Assembly (NCBI GenBank): GCA_963976435.1
Contig: CAXBKQ010000001.1
Location: 186,001 to 250,000 of the forward strand
DNA: 64,000 bases
Direction of reading: 5' to 3'
Source: CAKZNE01 sp963976435
GTDB lineage: Bacteria > Bacteroidota > Bacteroidia > Flavobacteriales > Schleiferiaceae
Positions 41,755-50,744 of the stretch are shown here, piece after piece (positions within the stretch are counted from its first letter, which is position 1; every line of letters starts with the position of its first letter). A program made the position numbers and the translations under genes. Under the pieces are notes generated by a model that was not told the DNA's origin, did not search any database, and saw nothing but the letters and a program-made list of their open reading frames with translations.

Positions 41755-44088
41755 ATGAAACATTTATTTAAATATTTAATAATCACAAGTCTCTTTATTT
41801 CAACGAACATCCATGCCCAGGTATGGACCCAGGTTGGCAATGGAATTGTGGAAAACCCTTACTGGAATTCAGACGTTTCTTCTTTTGAATCCAATGGAAT
41901 AATTTATGTTGCCTTTGCTGAAGTTCAATTTCCTGGCCCTATCTACACGGCATTTGTAAAACAATGGAATGGTATTGTTTGGCAAAATTATCCGAGTATC
42001 AATGATTTTATACCCTCTGATATTATTGAACACAATGGTAAGATTTATATCAGTGGAAAAAAGACCAGTGGAGCTCAGGATATAGCTTTTTATGAATTTG
42101 ATAACAATCAATGGATCGCGCATGCCCCAACTGGTTTTAATGGAGAGACAATTACACTTGCTAGTTCAAATAGTAATCTTTTTGTTGGAGGTAGTTTTAC
42201 CACAAGTTCTGCCATCAGCCATATTTTCAGTTGGGATGGAAGTAGCTATAATTCTTTTCCGGCATTAGGAAGTACCCAGGTATATGTAAAACATATAGAA
42301 GAGTTTAATGGTGAAATTCATGTTGCTGGACCGGCAAACCCCTCCGTTTCTGTTGAGGGAATTTACAAATGGGATGGATCTAATTGGGTTTCACTAACCC
42401 TTGGATTTTCTGGTGTAAGCGGGCCAACATTTTCTAATAATTTCGAGCATATGTTTCAATTTCAAAATGATTTGTATTGTTCGGTAGGTTTGGAATTATA
42501 TAGGATAGAAAACGACACAGCCTATTATGTAGATGATCTAATAAGAGGCTTATTAGATAGCAAGGAAGGGGCTGGTATTATGTATTTAGGAGATACAACA
42601 AAACTTTCTGTATTTGATGGTAATACAGTTAGAATAATTTCCAATTCTCCTTCCTCATCTGGATTGGAATTGGTTAATGGGGAATTGTATTCTTTCGGAC
42701 CTAGGGGTTTTTATCAAAATATTTTTTCTAACGCTAATGCCTATAAAACCAGCCTAAGTCACGGAGTCTTTTCTGGTGAAACATTTTTTGATTCTAATGG
42801 AAATTGTAGCAAAGATTGGAGTGAATTAATACTCAAATATATCCTGATAAATATCGCTGGCCAACAAATTGGTGTGAGTGATAATCTTGGCCAGTTTAAC
42901 TTTTTGGTCCCCGCTGGAACCTATAATGTTAATTGGAGCCAATTGAGTAGCCGATTAAATAAGAATTTTGCCATCACCTGCTCTATTCCAAACAGTATAA
43001 ACATTTCTAATGGCCAGGTCTACCACCAAGACCTACCCTTTAGCAATCCTGTTGCAAATGATTTAAGTGTGAAATTATATTCAGGAAGTGGATGGCGATC
43101 TAGACAAGGATTTACGGAGAGAATGTATATTCATGTTGAGAATTTAGGGAATAGTCCTCAACAAAATGTGGAAGTAGAAGTAAAACTTCCTTCTACGGTG
43201 GTATTTAAAACAAGCAATGCCACAGGACATTCTATAACTGGTAATAAGCTAAAATTTGATTTAGGTGATATCCAACCTTATGCTATTTCATCGCTTTGGT
43301 TTGATGTAGAGATTCCCGTCGCTACCAATCCACTTTTATCCAAATTATATTGGACCTCGGCGATTACTATTCCTACGGTTGACGCTGATCCTCTTGACAA
43401 CTACGATACTTTAGTAACCACGGTTAGAGCTGCTTGCGATCCAAATGACAAAACACCTAGCGACACTGCTATATTGCCTGGAACCACAGCTATCGACTAT
43501 CATATTAGATTCCAAAACACAGGAACTGATACTGCCTATAATATTGTAGTTGTAGACAGCCTTGAATTAAATATTCCCATCACCAGTGTAATCATGAATG
43601 GATCTAGCCACGACTATAAATTGAGAGTAGAAAACAATATATTGATTTGGGAATTTGACAATATTCTACTTCCAGATAGCACTACAGACCTACAAGGCAG
43701 CCAAGGATTTATTAATTTTTCCACTAGCATTAACCCAAATCTGGCTGTAGGTGATACCGTTCAAAATCAGGTACAGATTTATTTTGATTATCAAAAACCA
43801 GTTTTTACCAACAAAGCCAAAACCGCTGTGGTTAAATGGATTGGGGAGGAAGAAAATTTAGTTGAAAGGAGTTTTGATGTTTATCCCAATCCAGCCAATG
43901 ACTTTATTTATATTGAAAATTTAGGGGCGTTTGATTCGGAAATTCTACTATATAATGCAGAGTCTAAGCTGCTTCAAAAGTATAATTTGAAAACCCAAGC
44001 CAAGGATGAAATAAATATCCGAAAACTTGAGCCAGGAGTTTATTTTCTGATTAGTGGTGAAAGCCAGTTTAAACTAATTATCCAGTAA
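41755..44088 (+). CDS. Secreted T9SS cargo with propeller-like repeats and DUF7619-like domain
   Basis: A 777-residue secreted protein: signal peptide (ends NIHAQ), then repeats with a W-[DN]-G/N-x-x-W pattern (VKQWNGIVWQNY, SWDGSSYNSF, KWDGSNWVSL) that suggest a beta-propeller. A carboxypeptidase-like single unit follows (GETFFDSNGNCSKDWSE). The DUF7619-like region starts at AACDPNDKTPSD and runs to YFDYQKPVFTNKAKT. The end is a type A T9SS sorting domain (YPNPANDFIYIENLG ... GVYFLISGESQFKLII). It is 7 bp after the barrel-like gene and ends with a strong terminator. It is thus the probable output of the ECF sigma operon, displayed at the cell surface. Confidence 0.85.
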   Translation: MKHLFKYLIITSLFISTNIHAQVWTQVGNGIVENPYWNSDVSSFESNGIIYVAFAEVQFPGPIYTAFVKQWNGIVWQNYPSINDFIPSDIIEHNGKIYISGKKTSGAQDIAFYEFDNNQWIAHAPTGFNGETITLASSNSNLFVGGSFTTSSAISHIFSWDGSSYNSFPALGSTQVYVKHIEEFNGEIHVAGPANPSVSVEGIYKWDGSNWVSLTLGFSGVSGPTFSNNFEHMFQFQNDLYCSVGLELYRIENDTAYYVDDLIRGLLDSKEGAGIMYLGDTTKLSVFDGNTVRIISNSPSSSGLELVNGELYSFGPRGFYQNIFSNANAYKTSLSHGVFSGETFFDSNGNCSKDWSELILKYILINIAGQQIGVSDNLGQFNFLVPAGTYNVNWSQLSSRLNKNFAITCSIPNSINISNGQVYHQDLPFSNPVANDLSVKLYSGSGWRSRQGFTERMYIHVENLGNSPQQNVEVEVKLPSTVVFKTSNATGHSITGNKLKFDLGDIQPYAISSLWFDVEIPVATNPLLSKLYWTSAITIPTVDADPLDNYDTLVTTVRAACDPNDKTPSDTAILPGTTAIDYHIRFQNTGTDTAYNIVVVDSLELNIPITSVIMNGSSHDYKLRVENNILIWEFDNILLPDSTTDLQGSQGFINFSTSINPNLAVGDTVQNQVQIYFDYQKPVFTNKAKTAVVKWIGEEENLVERSFDVYPNPANDFIYIENLGAFDSEILLYNAESKLLQKYNLKTQAKDEINIRKLEPGVYFLISGESQFKLIIQ

Positions 44089-44107
44089 TTTTTCGGCTTC
44101 ATCTGAG

Positions 44108-44144
44108 CTGGCATCCTACTCTACTCGGGATGCCGGTTTTTTTT
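44108..44144 (+). terminator. Rho-independent terminator of the sigma/T9SS operon
   Basis: GGCATCC (44110-44116) pairs with GGATGCC (44128-44134), extendable by two pairs, followed by eight T residues (44137-44144). The T-run reaches the stop codon of the convergent DUF4199 gene. Confidence 0.92.
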
Positions 44145-44595
44145 ACTCTGACTTTTTTAGGCCATGAGTAATCCTCCAGTATTGCATAAATACAAAGGTT
44201 AATATTAATGATGATAATAAACCTTCTACCAGAAGGGCAGCGCAATATTGCAAAAGACTAACTTCCTTTTCACCTAAAATTAAAGAACTTGCTAAATCCG
44301 AAATTTGGGCTCCTTCCTTAAAATATGTGATATAAATCGCCAAACCAACTATACTTAAAACAGCTGCAATAAGACTTGTAACTAAGGCGGATTTGAAATT
44401 ACCATAATAGCTGGTAATACCATTTTTTACTTTTTCATTTACTGTGCGGTTAATTCCTAGGAAAACAAAGAAAATATTAAAAAACCTCAGATAAATATTA
44501 TCCGAATAACCCAAAGATTCTAGAATCAAAAAATAGGAACCTAAGAGGATGAAAATTAAAAAACCGTTGATGATTTCTAGTCGTGATAATAGCAT
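44143..44595 (-). CDS. DUF4199-like membrane protein
   Basis: A 150-residue protein with four hydrophobic helices (~10-28, ~34-48, ~68-90, ~115-137). The loop NEKVKNGITSYYGNFKSALVTSLIAAVLS is a pattern seen in DUF4199 proteins of Bacteroidota. In that phylum they often neighbour glycosyltransferases, which is not the case here. Inner-membrane location is likely; the function is unknown. No partner gene is visible. Confidence 0.72.
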   Translation of the reverse strand: MLLSRLEIINGFLIFILLGSYFLILESLGYSDNIYLRFFNIFFVFLGINRTVNEKVKNGITSYYGNFKSALVTSLIAAVLSIVGLAIYITYFKEGAQISDLASSLILGEKEVSLLQYCAALLVEGLLSSLILTFVFMQYWRITHGLKKSE

Positions 44596-44730
44596 GGTAA
44601 TGTGATTTAGGGGCTTGATATAAGTTCAAGTTATGCAATTTTAGTTTGCTATATGTCATTTTCCAAAATAAAATAGCCCATCCGAAACAAATCAGACAGG
44701 CTATCTCCAACATGGACACAAAACTAAATT

Positions 44731-46161
44731 TTATAAGTCGTGCTTTTTCAGGTATTTATAAATTTCCTTTTGCCCCATTTTCTTGGCGTAGACTCCTGGT
44801 TTATAATCTCCCTTTCCATAACAACGGGTGCTGGTTATTTGGATATTTCCCATTTGACTGACGCTTTTTTGTTTCAATTGATTAATATGCAATGGCCTGT
44901 ACCAAGTCAATCCACTTACTTCCACAAAATATTTTATGATTTCCATATTTTGATTGTCGATTGCAAAATAGATCGCTGATTTATTTCTTACACTTGTGGC
45001 ACAACCGGTTTTGCTATTAAAACTAAAACCTTCTGCATCTTCCTTAATTGAGGCTCCAAGGCTAACCAAATATTTTATCATTTCTAAATGATTATGCATG
45101 GTGGCCGCTATTAATGGTGTTGCCCCACTTAGTCGTTGACCTAAGTTCACATCATTTATTTTTGATGTTTCGCCAATATCCGCTCCCATTTCCACCATTT
45201 TCTTCGCCACTGGCACCAAACCTGTTTTTGCAGCTAGTGTAAAGCATTTACCAAAAACGGGATCTTCTATATGAATATCAGCTCCCGCATTTAATAGATT
45301 TAATAAAACCTCAGATTTACTGCCAACCCCACCTGCCAAGGCATAGTGTAAAGCTGTTTTTCCTCCAACATCCTTTGCGTTTATATCTCCACCAGCAGAA
45401 AGTAGTAGGTTTAGAATTTCGGAAGATTTGCCATTCTGCTGGGAATTCATATTGGAATACCAGTCTGGCAAGCTATAACCATAAGCCTCCATATTCTTTT
45501 TACCTTCTAAAAAACGAGCTTGTCTCTCTTCTTGTGTTTGAGCATAGGAAGCATAAAGATGAATTATGGAGGCTCCATCTTCAGCATTTATCTTGGCTCC
45601 AGCCTTTAATAGACTTTCCAGACAGGAAGTACAATTGGTATTTTGAACCACCATATTTAAGGCATAAAAGTTTAATCCTTTGTCTATATCCGGATATTGA
45701 GCTCTTAATTGTGCCACGCCATCTAAGTAAATCTTTTTGGTTTTACCCTTTGCCTTTTCCGCCTTTTCTTCCATATCCTTAATCATTTTAGAAATTTGAT
45801 CTGTAGACTGGTTTTTTACAGAGGCAGGAAGTTGAGGCTTGGCTCCTGCTTTAAGTAATAGGTCAATAACCTTATCCGAACTATTTGCTGCAGCGGCTAC
45901 TAAGGCTGGGTAGGAACCAGCATTGGGGTCCGCTCCTTTGCTAATTAAAAATTCGGTAATCTCTGCGGAATAGTAGGCATGACTTAAGATTGATTTTCCA
46001 TCTGCATCCAAACTTTTAACATCTGCGCCTTTTTCAAAGGCCTTCTTCACCAATTGGAGATCCATTTTTTTACAGGCTTCAACAAGTTCCTCTTGTGGAC
46101 TGGAAGCTGTAATCGCTTGAGAACAAAGCATCAAGGCGATAATTATTTTACTAATTTTCAT
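44731..46161 (-). CDS. Exported ankyrin-repeat protein
   Basis: A 476-residue protein with a short signal peptide (IIIALMLCSQAITAS) and several ankyrin units over most of its length. Clear ones are AFEKGADVKSLDADGKSILSHA, LLLSAGGDINAKDVGGKTALHYALAGG, LLNAGADIHIEDPVFG and YLVSLGASIKEDAEG. Two further units surround a Lys-rich spacer (KEMEEKAEKAKGKTKK-like, ~130-150). Ankyrin repeats bind partner proteins, so periplasmic scaffolding or a toxin-immunity type role is possible. It lies 18 bp after a lipoprotein gene in one unit whose promoter region carries the element at 47246. Confidence 0.85.
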   Translation of the reverse strand: MKISKIIIALMLCSQAITASSPQEELVEACKKMDLQLVKKAFEKGADVKSLDADGKSILSHAYYSAEITEFLISKGADPNAGSYPALVAAAANSSDKVIDLLLKAGAKPQLPASVKNQSTDQISKMIKDMEEKAEKAKGKTKKIYLDGVAQLRAQYPDIDKGLNFYALNMVVQNTNCTSCLESLLKAGAKINAEDGASIIHLYASYAQTQEERQARFLEGKKNMEAYGYSLPDWYSNMNSQQNGKSSEILNLLLSAGGDINAKDVGGKTALHYALAGGVGSKSEVLLNLLNAGADIHIEDPVFGKCFTLAAKTGLVPVAKKMVEMGADIGETSKINDVNLGQRLSGATPLIAATMHNHLEMIKYLVSLGASIKEDAEGFSFNSKTGCATSVRNKSAIYFAIDNQNMEIIKYFVEVSGLTWYRPLHINQLKQKSVSQMGNIQITSTRCYGKGDYKPGVYAKKMGQKEIYKYLKKHDL

Positions 46162-46179
46162 GATCGGAATTTTTTAGGA

Positions 46180-47118
46180 TTATTTTTGAGCTTCTAAGGT
46201 CCCCGATAGATTATCGGCTTTAAAACCATTATCTGTAGGTAAATTGCTAAAGCTTATTGAAAAATCATCACCATTAATACTTACTGTAGCGGTACCACTT
46301 TGAGCAATATTATTCAGCTGATTGCTACCACTAGCATCATAGGTGAGAGCATTAATATAAATTATTCCAGCAGCAGGATTTAACCAGTCTGTAGCCGTAC
46401 CCCCACCAACAGTAAAAGTTCCAGAGCTGGCTCCTTTAGGTAAATAAATGGCCAATGAACCAGTTCTATTGTTTTGATTGGTTGCAGAAAGCACCAGATT
46501 GATATTATTAGCCCCTTCATGCACTAAGGCATTAGATCCTTCATAATTCTCCGCAGCTACGGAAAGATCAAAGTTTCCTTCAAACAATTTGGCTAAGAAA
46601 TTTGCATTTACAGTGAAAGTTTCTGTTGGAGCAAAGGCATTGTCTACCAATTTAAATCCCTTTGCTGCGAATCGGAAATAATTATTTGATTCTGGAGATA
46701 CACTTAGTGTTCCTATTTCATTATTGAATTCTGCAGTATAAAAGTTGCTACCTATGCTTAACATTACATTTACCTTGGTGGCTGTAGCCAATAAACCAGT
46801 AATTGAATAATCTGTAGAATTCGTCGGAAAGCTTAAACCTTCAAGGGTGATGCTAAGGGATTTGCCGGCATTTGCAGTGCTGGCAGACACCAACAGCGAA
46901 TTGGAAACCTTTGTAACGGAAACCTTTTCAATGCTAAATGTACTATCGTCAATGACTAAAGTTCCCTCAGTTGCTAAAGAGATGGTGTCATTACTTCCCG
47001 TATTGCTGCTATCAATAGGATTGGGATTAGTAGAACTGGTTTTTTCCTCCTTTTCACAGGAGAACATAATCATCAGGCCAATGGCCAGGAATGGAATAAT
47101 TTTAAAAATTGATTTCAT
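46180..47118 (-). CDS. Lipoprotein of unknown function
   Basis: A 312-residue lipoprotein with the lipobox LMIMFSC and a Ser/Thr/Asn/Pro-rich spacer (SSTNPNPIDSSNTGSN). The body is beta-rich and repetitive in composition (Ser, Thr, Ala, Asn), with few charged residues. No domain is recognised; it could be a surface adhesin-like or carbohydrate-contacting protein. It is the first gene of a two-gene unit with the ankyrin protein. Its upstream region holds a bipartite element shared with the outer-membrane protein gene next door. Confidence 0.7.
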   Translation of the reverse strand: MKSIFKIIPFLAIGLMIMFSCEKEEKTSSTNPNPIDSSNTGSNDTISLATEGTLVIDDSTFSIEKVSVTKVSNSLLVSASTANAGKSLSITLEGLSFPTNSTDYSITGLLATATKVNVMLSIGSNFYTAEFNNEIGTLSVSPESNNYFRFAAKGFKLVDNAFAPTETFTVNANFLAKLFEGNFDLSVAAENYEGSNALVHEGANNINLVLSATNQNNRTGSLAIYLPKGASSGTFTVGGGTATDWLNPAAGIIYINALTYDASGSNQLNNIAQSGTATVSINGDDFSISFSNLPTDNGFKADNLSGTLEAQK

Positions 47119-47245
47119 AATAAAAAATTTAGTTTGTGATATGTGATTTGTTCAGTTTAGCTTTGGAAATTCTTCTAAGTATTCCATTTAAAAATTGAAC
47201 ATTTCAAAGGTTTAATTACTTGTTATACTGTGGAATACCATCATC

Positions 47246-47277
47246 TTGGTAATTTTAATATCCGTACTAATACGGAT
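47246..47277 (-). promoter_or_regulatory. Shared bipartite element, promoter of the lipoprotein-ankyrin unit
   Basis: On the plus strand TTGGTAA (47246-47252), six bases, then TATCCGTACTAA (47259-47270). The second part also starts a perfect inverted repeat ATCCGTA-CTAA-TACGGAT (47260-47277). The same two-part string with the same spacing lies at 48201-48225. It is 127 bp upstream of the lipoprotein start codon, outside the preceding terminator. Confidence 0.6.
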
Positions 47278-47286
47278 GGGGAGGGC

Positions 47287-47316
47287 AAAAAAAAGACCCC
47301 AATTTCTTGAGGTCCT
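47287..47316 (-). terminator. Rho-independent terminator of the OMP gene
   Basis: On the minus strand AGGACCTCAA pairs with TTGGGGTCTT (10 bp with two G-U pairs) closed by a GAAA tetraloop, then a T-run (plus A-run 47287-47294). It lies 24 bp after the stop at 47341. Confidence 0.9.
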
Positions 47317-47340
47317 CTATAGTGATCCTTGTTTTTGTTT

Positions 47341-48099
47341 CTAATATTTAAATCCAAAAATGAAATCAAGTCTAGACATACTTACACTATGCCCAGAAAT
47401 TGGACTTAAATAATCCACTGCGAAATATAAATCACTCTTAGTGTTCAACTCAGTTCTGAGGCTGAATAGAAATGGTCTGGCATCTTCATAATATTCTGGA
47501 TAACCATTGGCAGGAATTTTTCGAAAAGCCTTTTCACTAGGATATCCATAAATAGCAGAGGATGAAACCTGTAAGCTGAGCCAGGAGTTTAGTTGCATAT
47601 CGTAACCTGCTTTTGGACCCAATCCAAAATACCAACCTTGAAGTCCATCCTCCATATTATTCGTAAACAAAATATAATCTCCCATGGCTAAACCAAGGTG
47701 AAAGTTCATTTTATCCCTTGCGATTACATTCCATCCCAAACCCAACTCCCCTAAAAAGCCACTGCTAATGCCCCCTAGTTCTATGGAACTAATTGGCGCT
47801 CCCATTAAATTAAAAAAAGTTGCCCAAATATCATTGGCCAAACGAAATCGCCAATAGTGATGTTTACCCCCTTTTTCTGCTGAATTTTTTTCCAGTTCAA
47901 AACCAAGAGAGGGATAGCTATTGGAAAATTTATAAGAATCTCCAGAAGCAGCGGAGCCACCATAGGGGTCCACAATGCGATGCATAGAGTAATAGAGATG
48001 TAAATTGGAAACCGTTTTTTGCTCGTAAAAGTCGCTTAACTGTGCTTGAGCAAATAAGCTCGAAATACCTAAAAAAAGGCTAAGAATCTTTTTAGTCAT
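47341..48099 (-). CDS. Outer-membrane beta-barrel-like protein
   Basis: The 252-residue product has a signal peptide (FLGISSLFAQAQ) and then strands alternating aromatic and polar residues with Gly-rich turns (GFLGELGLGWNVIARDKMNFHLGLAMGDYILF, WYFGLGPKAGYDMQLNSWLSLQVSSS). It ends with a Tyr-terminated strand (SRLDFIFGFKY), the usual signature for BAM-inserted barrels. The function is unknown. It follows the NarL-type response regulator gene on the same strand, and its promoter region carries the shared element at 48201. Confidence 0.75.
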   Translation of the reverse strand: MTKKILSLFLGISSLFAQAQLSDFYEQKTVSNLHLYYSMHRIVDPYGGSAASGDSYKFSNSYPSLGFELEKNSAEKGGKHHYWRFRLANDIWATFFNLMGAPISSIELGGISSGFLGELGLGWNVIARDKMNFHLGLAMGDYILFTNNMEDGLQGWYFGLGPKAGYDMQLNSWLSLQVSSSAIYGYPSEKAFRKIPANGYPEYYEDARPFLFSLRTELNTKSDLYFAVDYLSPISGHSVSMSRLDFIFGFKY

Positions 48100-48200
48100 G
48101 ATATTGGTTTTTGTGTCCTTAAATTCTAGTTCATTTATTCAATGACTAGGTGAATGACACAAATTTCAATTTTGACTATGGGATATGAAATACCCAGATT

Positions 48201-48225
48201 TTGGTAAAAACACTATCCGTATTAA
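48201..48225 (-). promoter_or_regulatory. Shared bipartite element, promoter of the OMP gene
   Basis: TTGGTAA (48201-48207), six bases, then TATCCGTATTAA (48214-48225), matching 18 of 19 fixed positions of the copy at 47246 with equal spacing and orientation. Reading in the gene direction, both copies are followed after 33 bases by an nAnnTTTG -7-like box. It lies 101 bp upstream of the OMP start and just past the response regulator stop. Confidence 0.6.
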
Positions 48226-48234
48226 CCCTGATAA

Positions 48235-48885
48235 TTAAGTGATTAAACCATTTCTAAATATAAACTTCATGAGGCCAATTATGGTTTTAGATTTGGTTTT
48301 TGTCATGATGTTTTTCCGGTGAGTTTCCACGGTTCGTGGGCTGATGAAAAGTTTTTCCGCCATTTCTTGGGTAGAATATTCTTTGGCGATAAGTTGCAGG
48401 ATTTCCATTTCACGAGGAGTTAGTTCTTGGGTTTCTATTTCACTTTTTGCAGATTTCTTAATTTTCTGAAGCATTACAGTCATAACTTCTTTAGCATAAT
48501 GCACCCCGCCAGAAGCAATTTCATCAATGGCATGTATCAATTCTTCTTTTGCAGCATTTTTAAGAATATATCCTTCCGCTTCAGCCAACATTATTTCAGC
48601 TATAATCTCCTTTTCTGCATGCATGGAAATAACCAATATCTTTAGTGATGGCCATTGATCTTTTACCGCTTTCACCAATTCCACCCCTGAAAGTTTTGGC
48701 ATGCTGATATCCGAGATTAACAGATCAATTTCATTTTTCTTTAAAAAATCTAAAGCATCTTCACCATCATTTACCTCTCCCACAAAGTGCATCCTCTTTT
48801 CCCTTCTCAATAAAGACTTCACCCCATCAATAAACATCTGATGGTCATCCGCAATTAAGATTCTTATTTCTCCACTATTTTCCAT
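48235..48885 (-). CDS. NarL/FixJ-type response regulator
   Basis: The receiver domain (~1-125) has IADDHQMF as acidic pocket, phospho-acceptor Asp in LLISDISMP and Lys in GYILKNA. The C-terminal LuxR-type HTH (~150-210) has LTPREMEILQLIAKEYSTQEMAEKLFISPRTVETHRKNIMTK. It overlaps the kinase gene's 3' end by 11 bp, so it is the cognate partner. The neighbouring shared promoter element contains TAC-starting half-sites (TACGGAT, TACCAA), which resemble NarL-type heptamers loosely. Regulation of the adjacent OMP and lipoprotein-ankyrin genes is therefore plausible. Confidence 0.92.
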   Translation of the reverse strand: MENSGEIRILIADDHQMFIDGVKSLLRREKRMHFVGEVNDGEDALDFLKKNEIDLLISDISMPKLSGVELVKAVKDQWPSLKILVISMHAEKEIIAEIMLAEAEGYILKNAAKEELIHAIDEIASGGVHYAKEVMTVMLQKIKKSAKSEIETQELTPREMEILQLIAKEYSTQEMAEKLFISPRTVETHRKNIMTKTKSKTIIGLMKFIFRNGLIT

Positions 48886-50653
48886 TTTCTAATTTTAAAA
48901 TAATCTGGCTGCCCTTAGACTTTTCAGAATAAAGTTCTAGCTTAGCTCCTAATAGCTTTACCCTCGACTGAATATTCTTCCAGCCTATTCCCTTAGATTT
49001 ATCAATAATATCCAGGTCAAAACCCTTTCCATTGTCTTTTATATCCAAGGTCATTTTCTCATCATCGCTAAGAAGGTGAATAGAAATTTCGCTAGCCTCC
49101 GAATGCTTAACCATATTATTCAGTACTTCCTGAACAATCCTGAATATGGAAATTCTTATCGCCATAGGCCAGTTCGCAATTTCTCCTTGATGAATAAATT
49201 CAAGCTTAATCTGCCCGCTATCATTTATTTGATCACTAATTTGCTGAATGGCAGGTATTAAGCCCAGCTGCACCAAGGCACTTGGCATCAAAGCATGAGA
49301 GACATTCCTCACCTCAACCACTGCCTGATCAATCAATTTTAGGGAGTTTTTCCAAATTTTCTCCTCCTCACCTTTATCCTCCCTTTCCAATGCATTAACA
49401 TTCATCCTCGCCGTGGATAAAATTTGACCCAAACCATCATGCAAATCTTTAGAAAGTCTTATCCTCTCTTTTTCCTCCCCTTCAGTCATGGCTAAAAAGG
49501 TTTTTCTCTCCTGCTCTCTCTCTAATTTTTGGGCTTTTATCTTATTTCTAAAAATCAGAAAAAAGCTGAAACCCAGTCCTATTAAAATACTAATTCCTAA
49601 ACCAAGAACTAGCTTTTGGTTTTTAGTGCTTTCGCGACTTAAGTCCAATTCCTGTTGGGCTGTTTTAAGCTTCAATCTAATATTGTCTTCCTCCTTTTGT
49701 TGGGTTTGGTATTTGGTTCTTAAATCTGCCACTTCGCGCCGCATTTCCAGGCTATGAAGGGAATCGTAAAGAGGCCATAAAGAACTATAAGTGGCATTTA
49801 CCTTGGAGGCCATATTGAATTCTGCATATAAATTGGCCAGCATCCTTTTCACATAAATCAAATCTACAATGGAACCTAGACTGTCAAATTGTTGGTAGGC
49901 AGTATCGAGGAGGGCTTCCCTTTCTTTAAAACTTAAGTTTGCCTCATTAAAACCACCTAATTTAATATTTGCAAATGCCATACTATTAAGGTCCGCACTG
50001 GCATAAGCGTATTTTTTTGCTTGGATAAAGGCCGAGTATGCCTTGGGATAATCTTTTAATCCCAGCCAATAATTTTCTCCTAAAACCGCAAGAATCTGAG
50101 ACTTCTTCTTATCAGCTAACCAAGATTCACAACAAGAAAGACAGGAGTTTAAGGCTAACAGTGCAGAATCTTGAAAACCTAGCTCCAAATATATAACTCC
50201 GTATTTATAGAGTATATCATGTTTTAGACTGTCATCCGGACAAAAAACAAGATCCTTTTCAATACTTCTTAAACTAGATAGGGCTTTTAATTTTTCACCT
50301 AGATAGTAGTTCAATCGCACAATTTTCAACCTGCTTTTTAACGACAATTTGCAATCCTTCAAATTCTCACTGATTTTCAGGGCCTGCAAATAATAATTTA
50401 AAGATGCGGGATACTTGCTTTGGGTATAAGAAAGATTACCCAAAAGATCCAAACTTAGGTATTTGATTTTATTGAATTCTGAACCTTCAAGACTATTTAA
50501 TAAGAGGTTTAGCCTGGCCTGTGCCGAATCGTAGTTTTGATTTTCAAAATCCCTAAGAGCCTGATCATATTCTTCATAGTAGGCATTTTGACTTTTAGCT
50601 GAATGGCAAAAAATCAGAATTGAAAAAAAGAATAAAACAGATTTAAGCAACAA
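48875..50653 (-). CDS. TPR-containing sensor histidine kinase (HisKA_3 type)
   Basis: A signal peptide (FFFSILIFCHSAKS) is followed by TPR-like helical repeats (~25-310), then a coiled segment and a transmembrane helix (LVLGLGISILIGLGFSFFLIF, ~347-367). The HisKA_3 phosphoacceptor follows (KERIRLSKDLHDGLGQIL), and then an HATPase with FRIVQEVLNNMVKHSEASEI and DNGKGFDLD / KGIGWKNIQSRVKLLG. The TPR part faces the periplasm and probably senses a protein or peptide. It is the first gene of the two-component operon; 91 bp separate it from the OMPLA-like gene. Confidence 0.92.
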   Translation of the reverse strand: MLLKSVLFFFSILIFCHSAKSQNAYYEEYDQALRDFENQNYDSAQARLNLLLNSLEGSEFNKIKYLSLDLLGNLSYTQSKYPASLNYYLQALKISENLKDCKLSLKSRLKIVRLNYYLGEKLKALSSLRSIEKDLVFCPDDSLKHDILYKYGVIYLELGFQDSALLALNSCLSCCESWLADKKKSQILAVLGENYWLGLKDYPKAYSAFIQAKKYAYASADLNSMAFANIKLGGFNEANLSFKEREALLDTAYQQFDSLGSIVDLIYVKRMLANLYAEFNMASKVNATYSSLWPLYDSLHSLEMRREVADLRTKYQTQQKEEDNIRLKLKTAQQELDLSRESTKNQKLVLGLGISILIGLGFSFFLIFRNKIKAQKLEREQERKTFLAMTEGEEKERIRLSKDLHDGLGQILSTARMNVNALEREDKGEEEKIWKNSLKLIDQAVVEVRNVSHALMPSALVQLGLIPAIQQISDQINDSGQIKLEFIHQGEIANWPMAIRISIFRIVQEVLNNMVKHSEASEISIHLLSDDEKMTLDIKDNGKGFDLDIIDKSKGIGWKNIQSRVKLLGAKLELYSEKSKGSQIILKLENGK

Positions 50654-50744
50654 TTGAATCGGGATTAAAGCATTGAAATCTAAGGAGATTTTAAATAATA
50701 ATCTATTTTTCCACCTTGGATTTGGGAATTAATAGCCCATGAAT

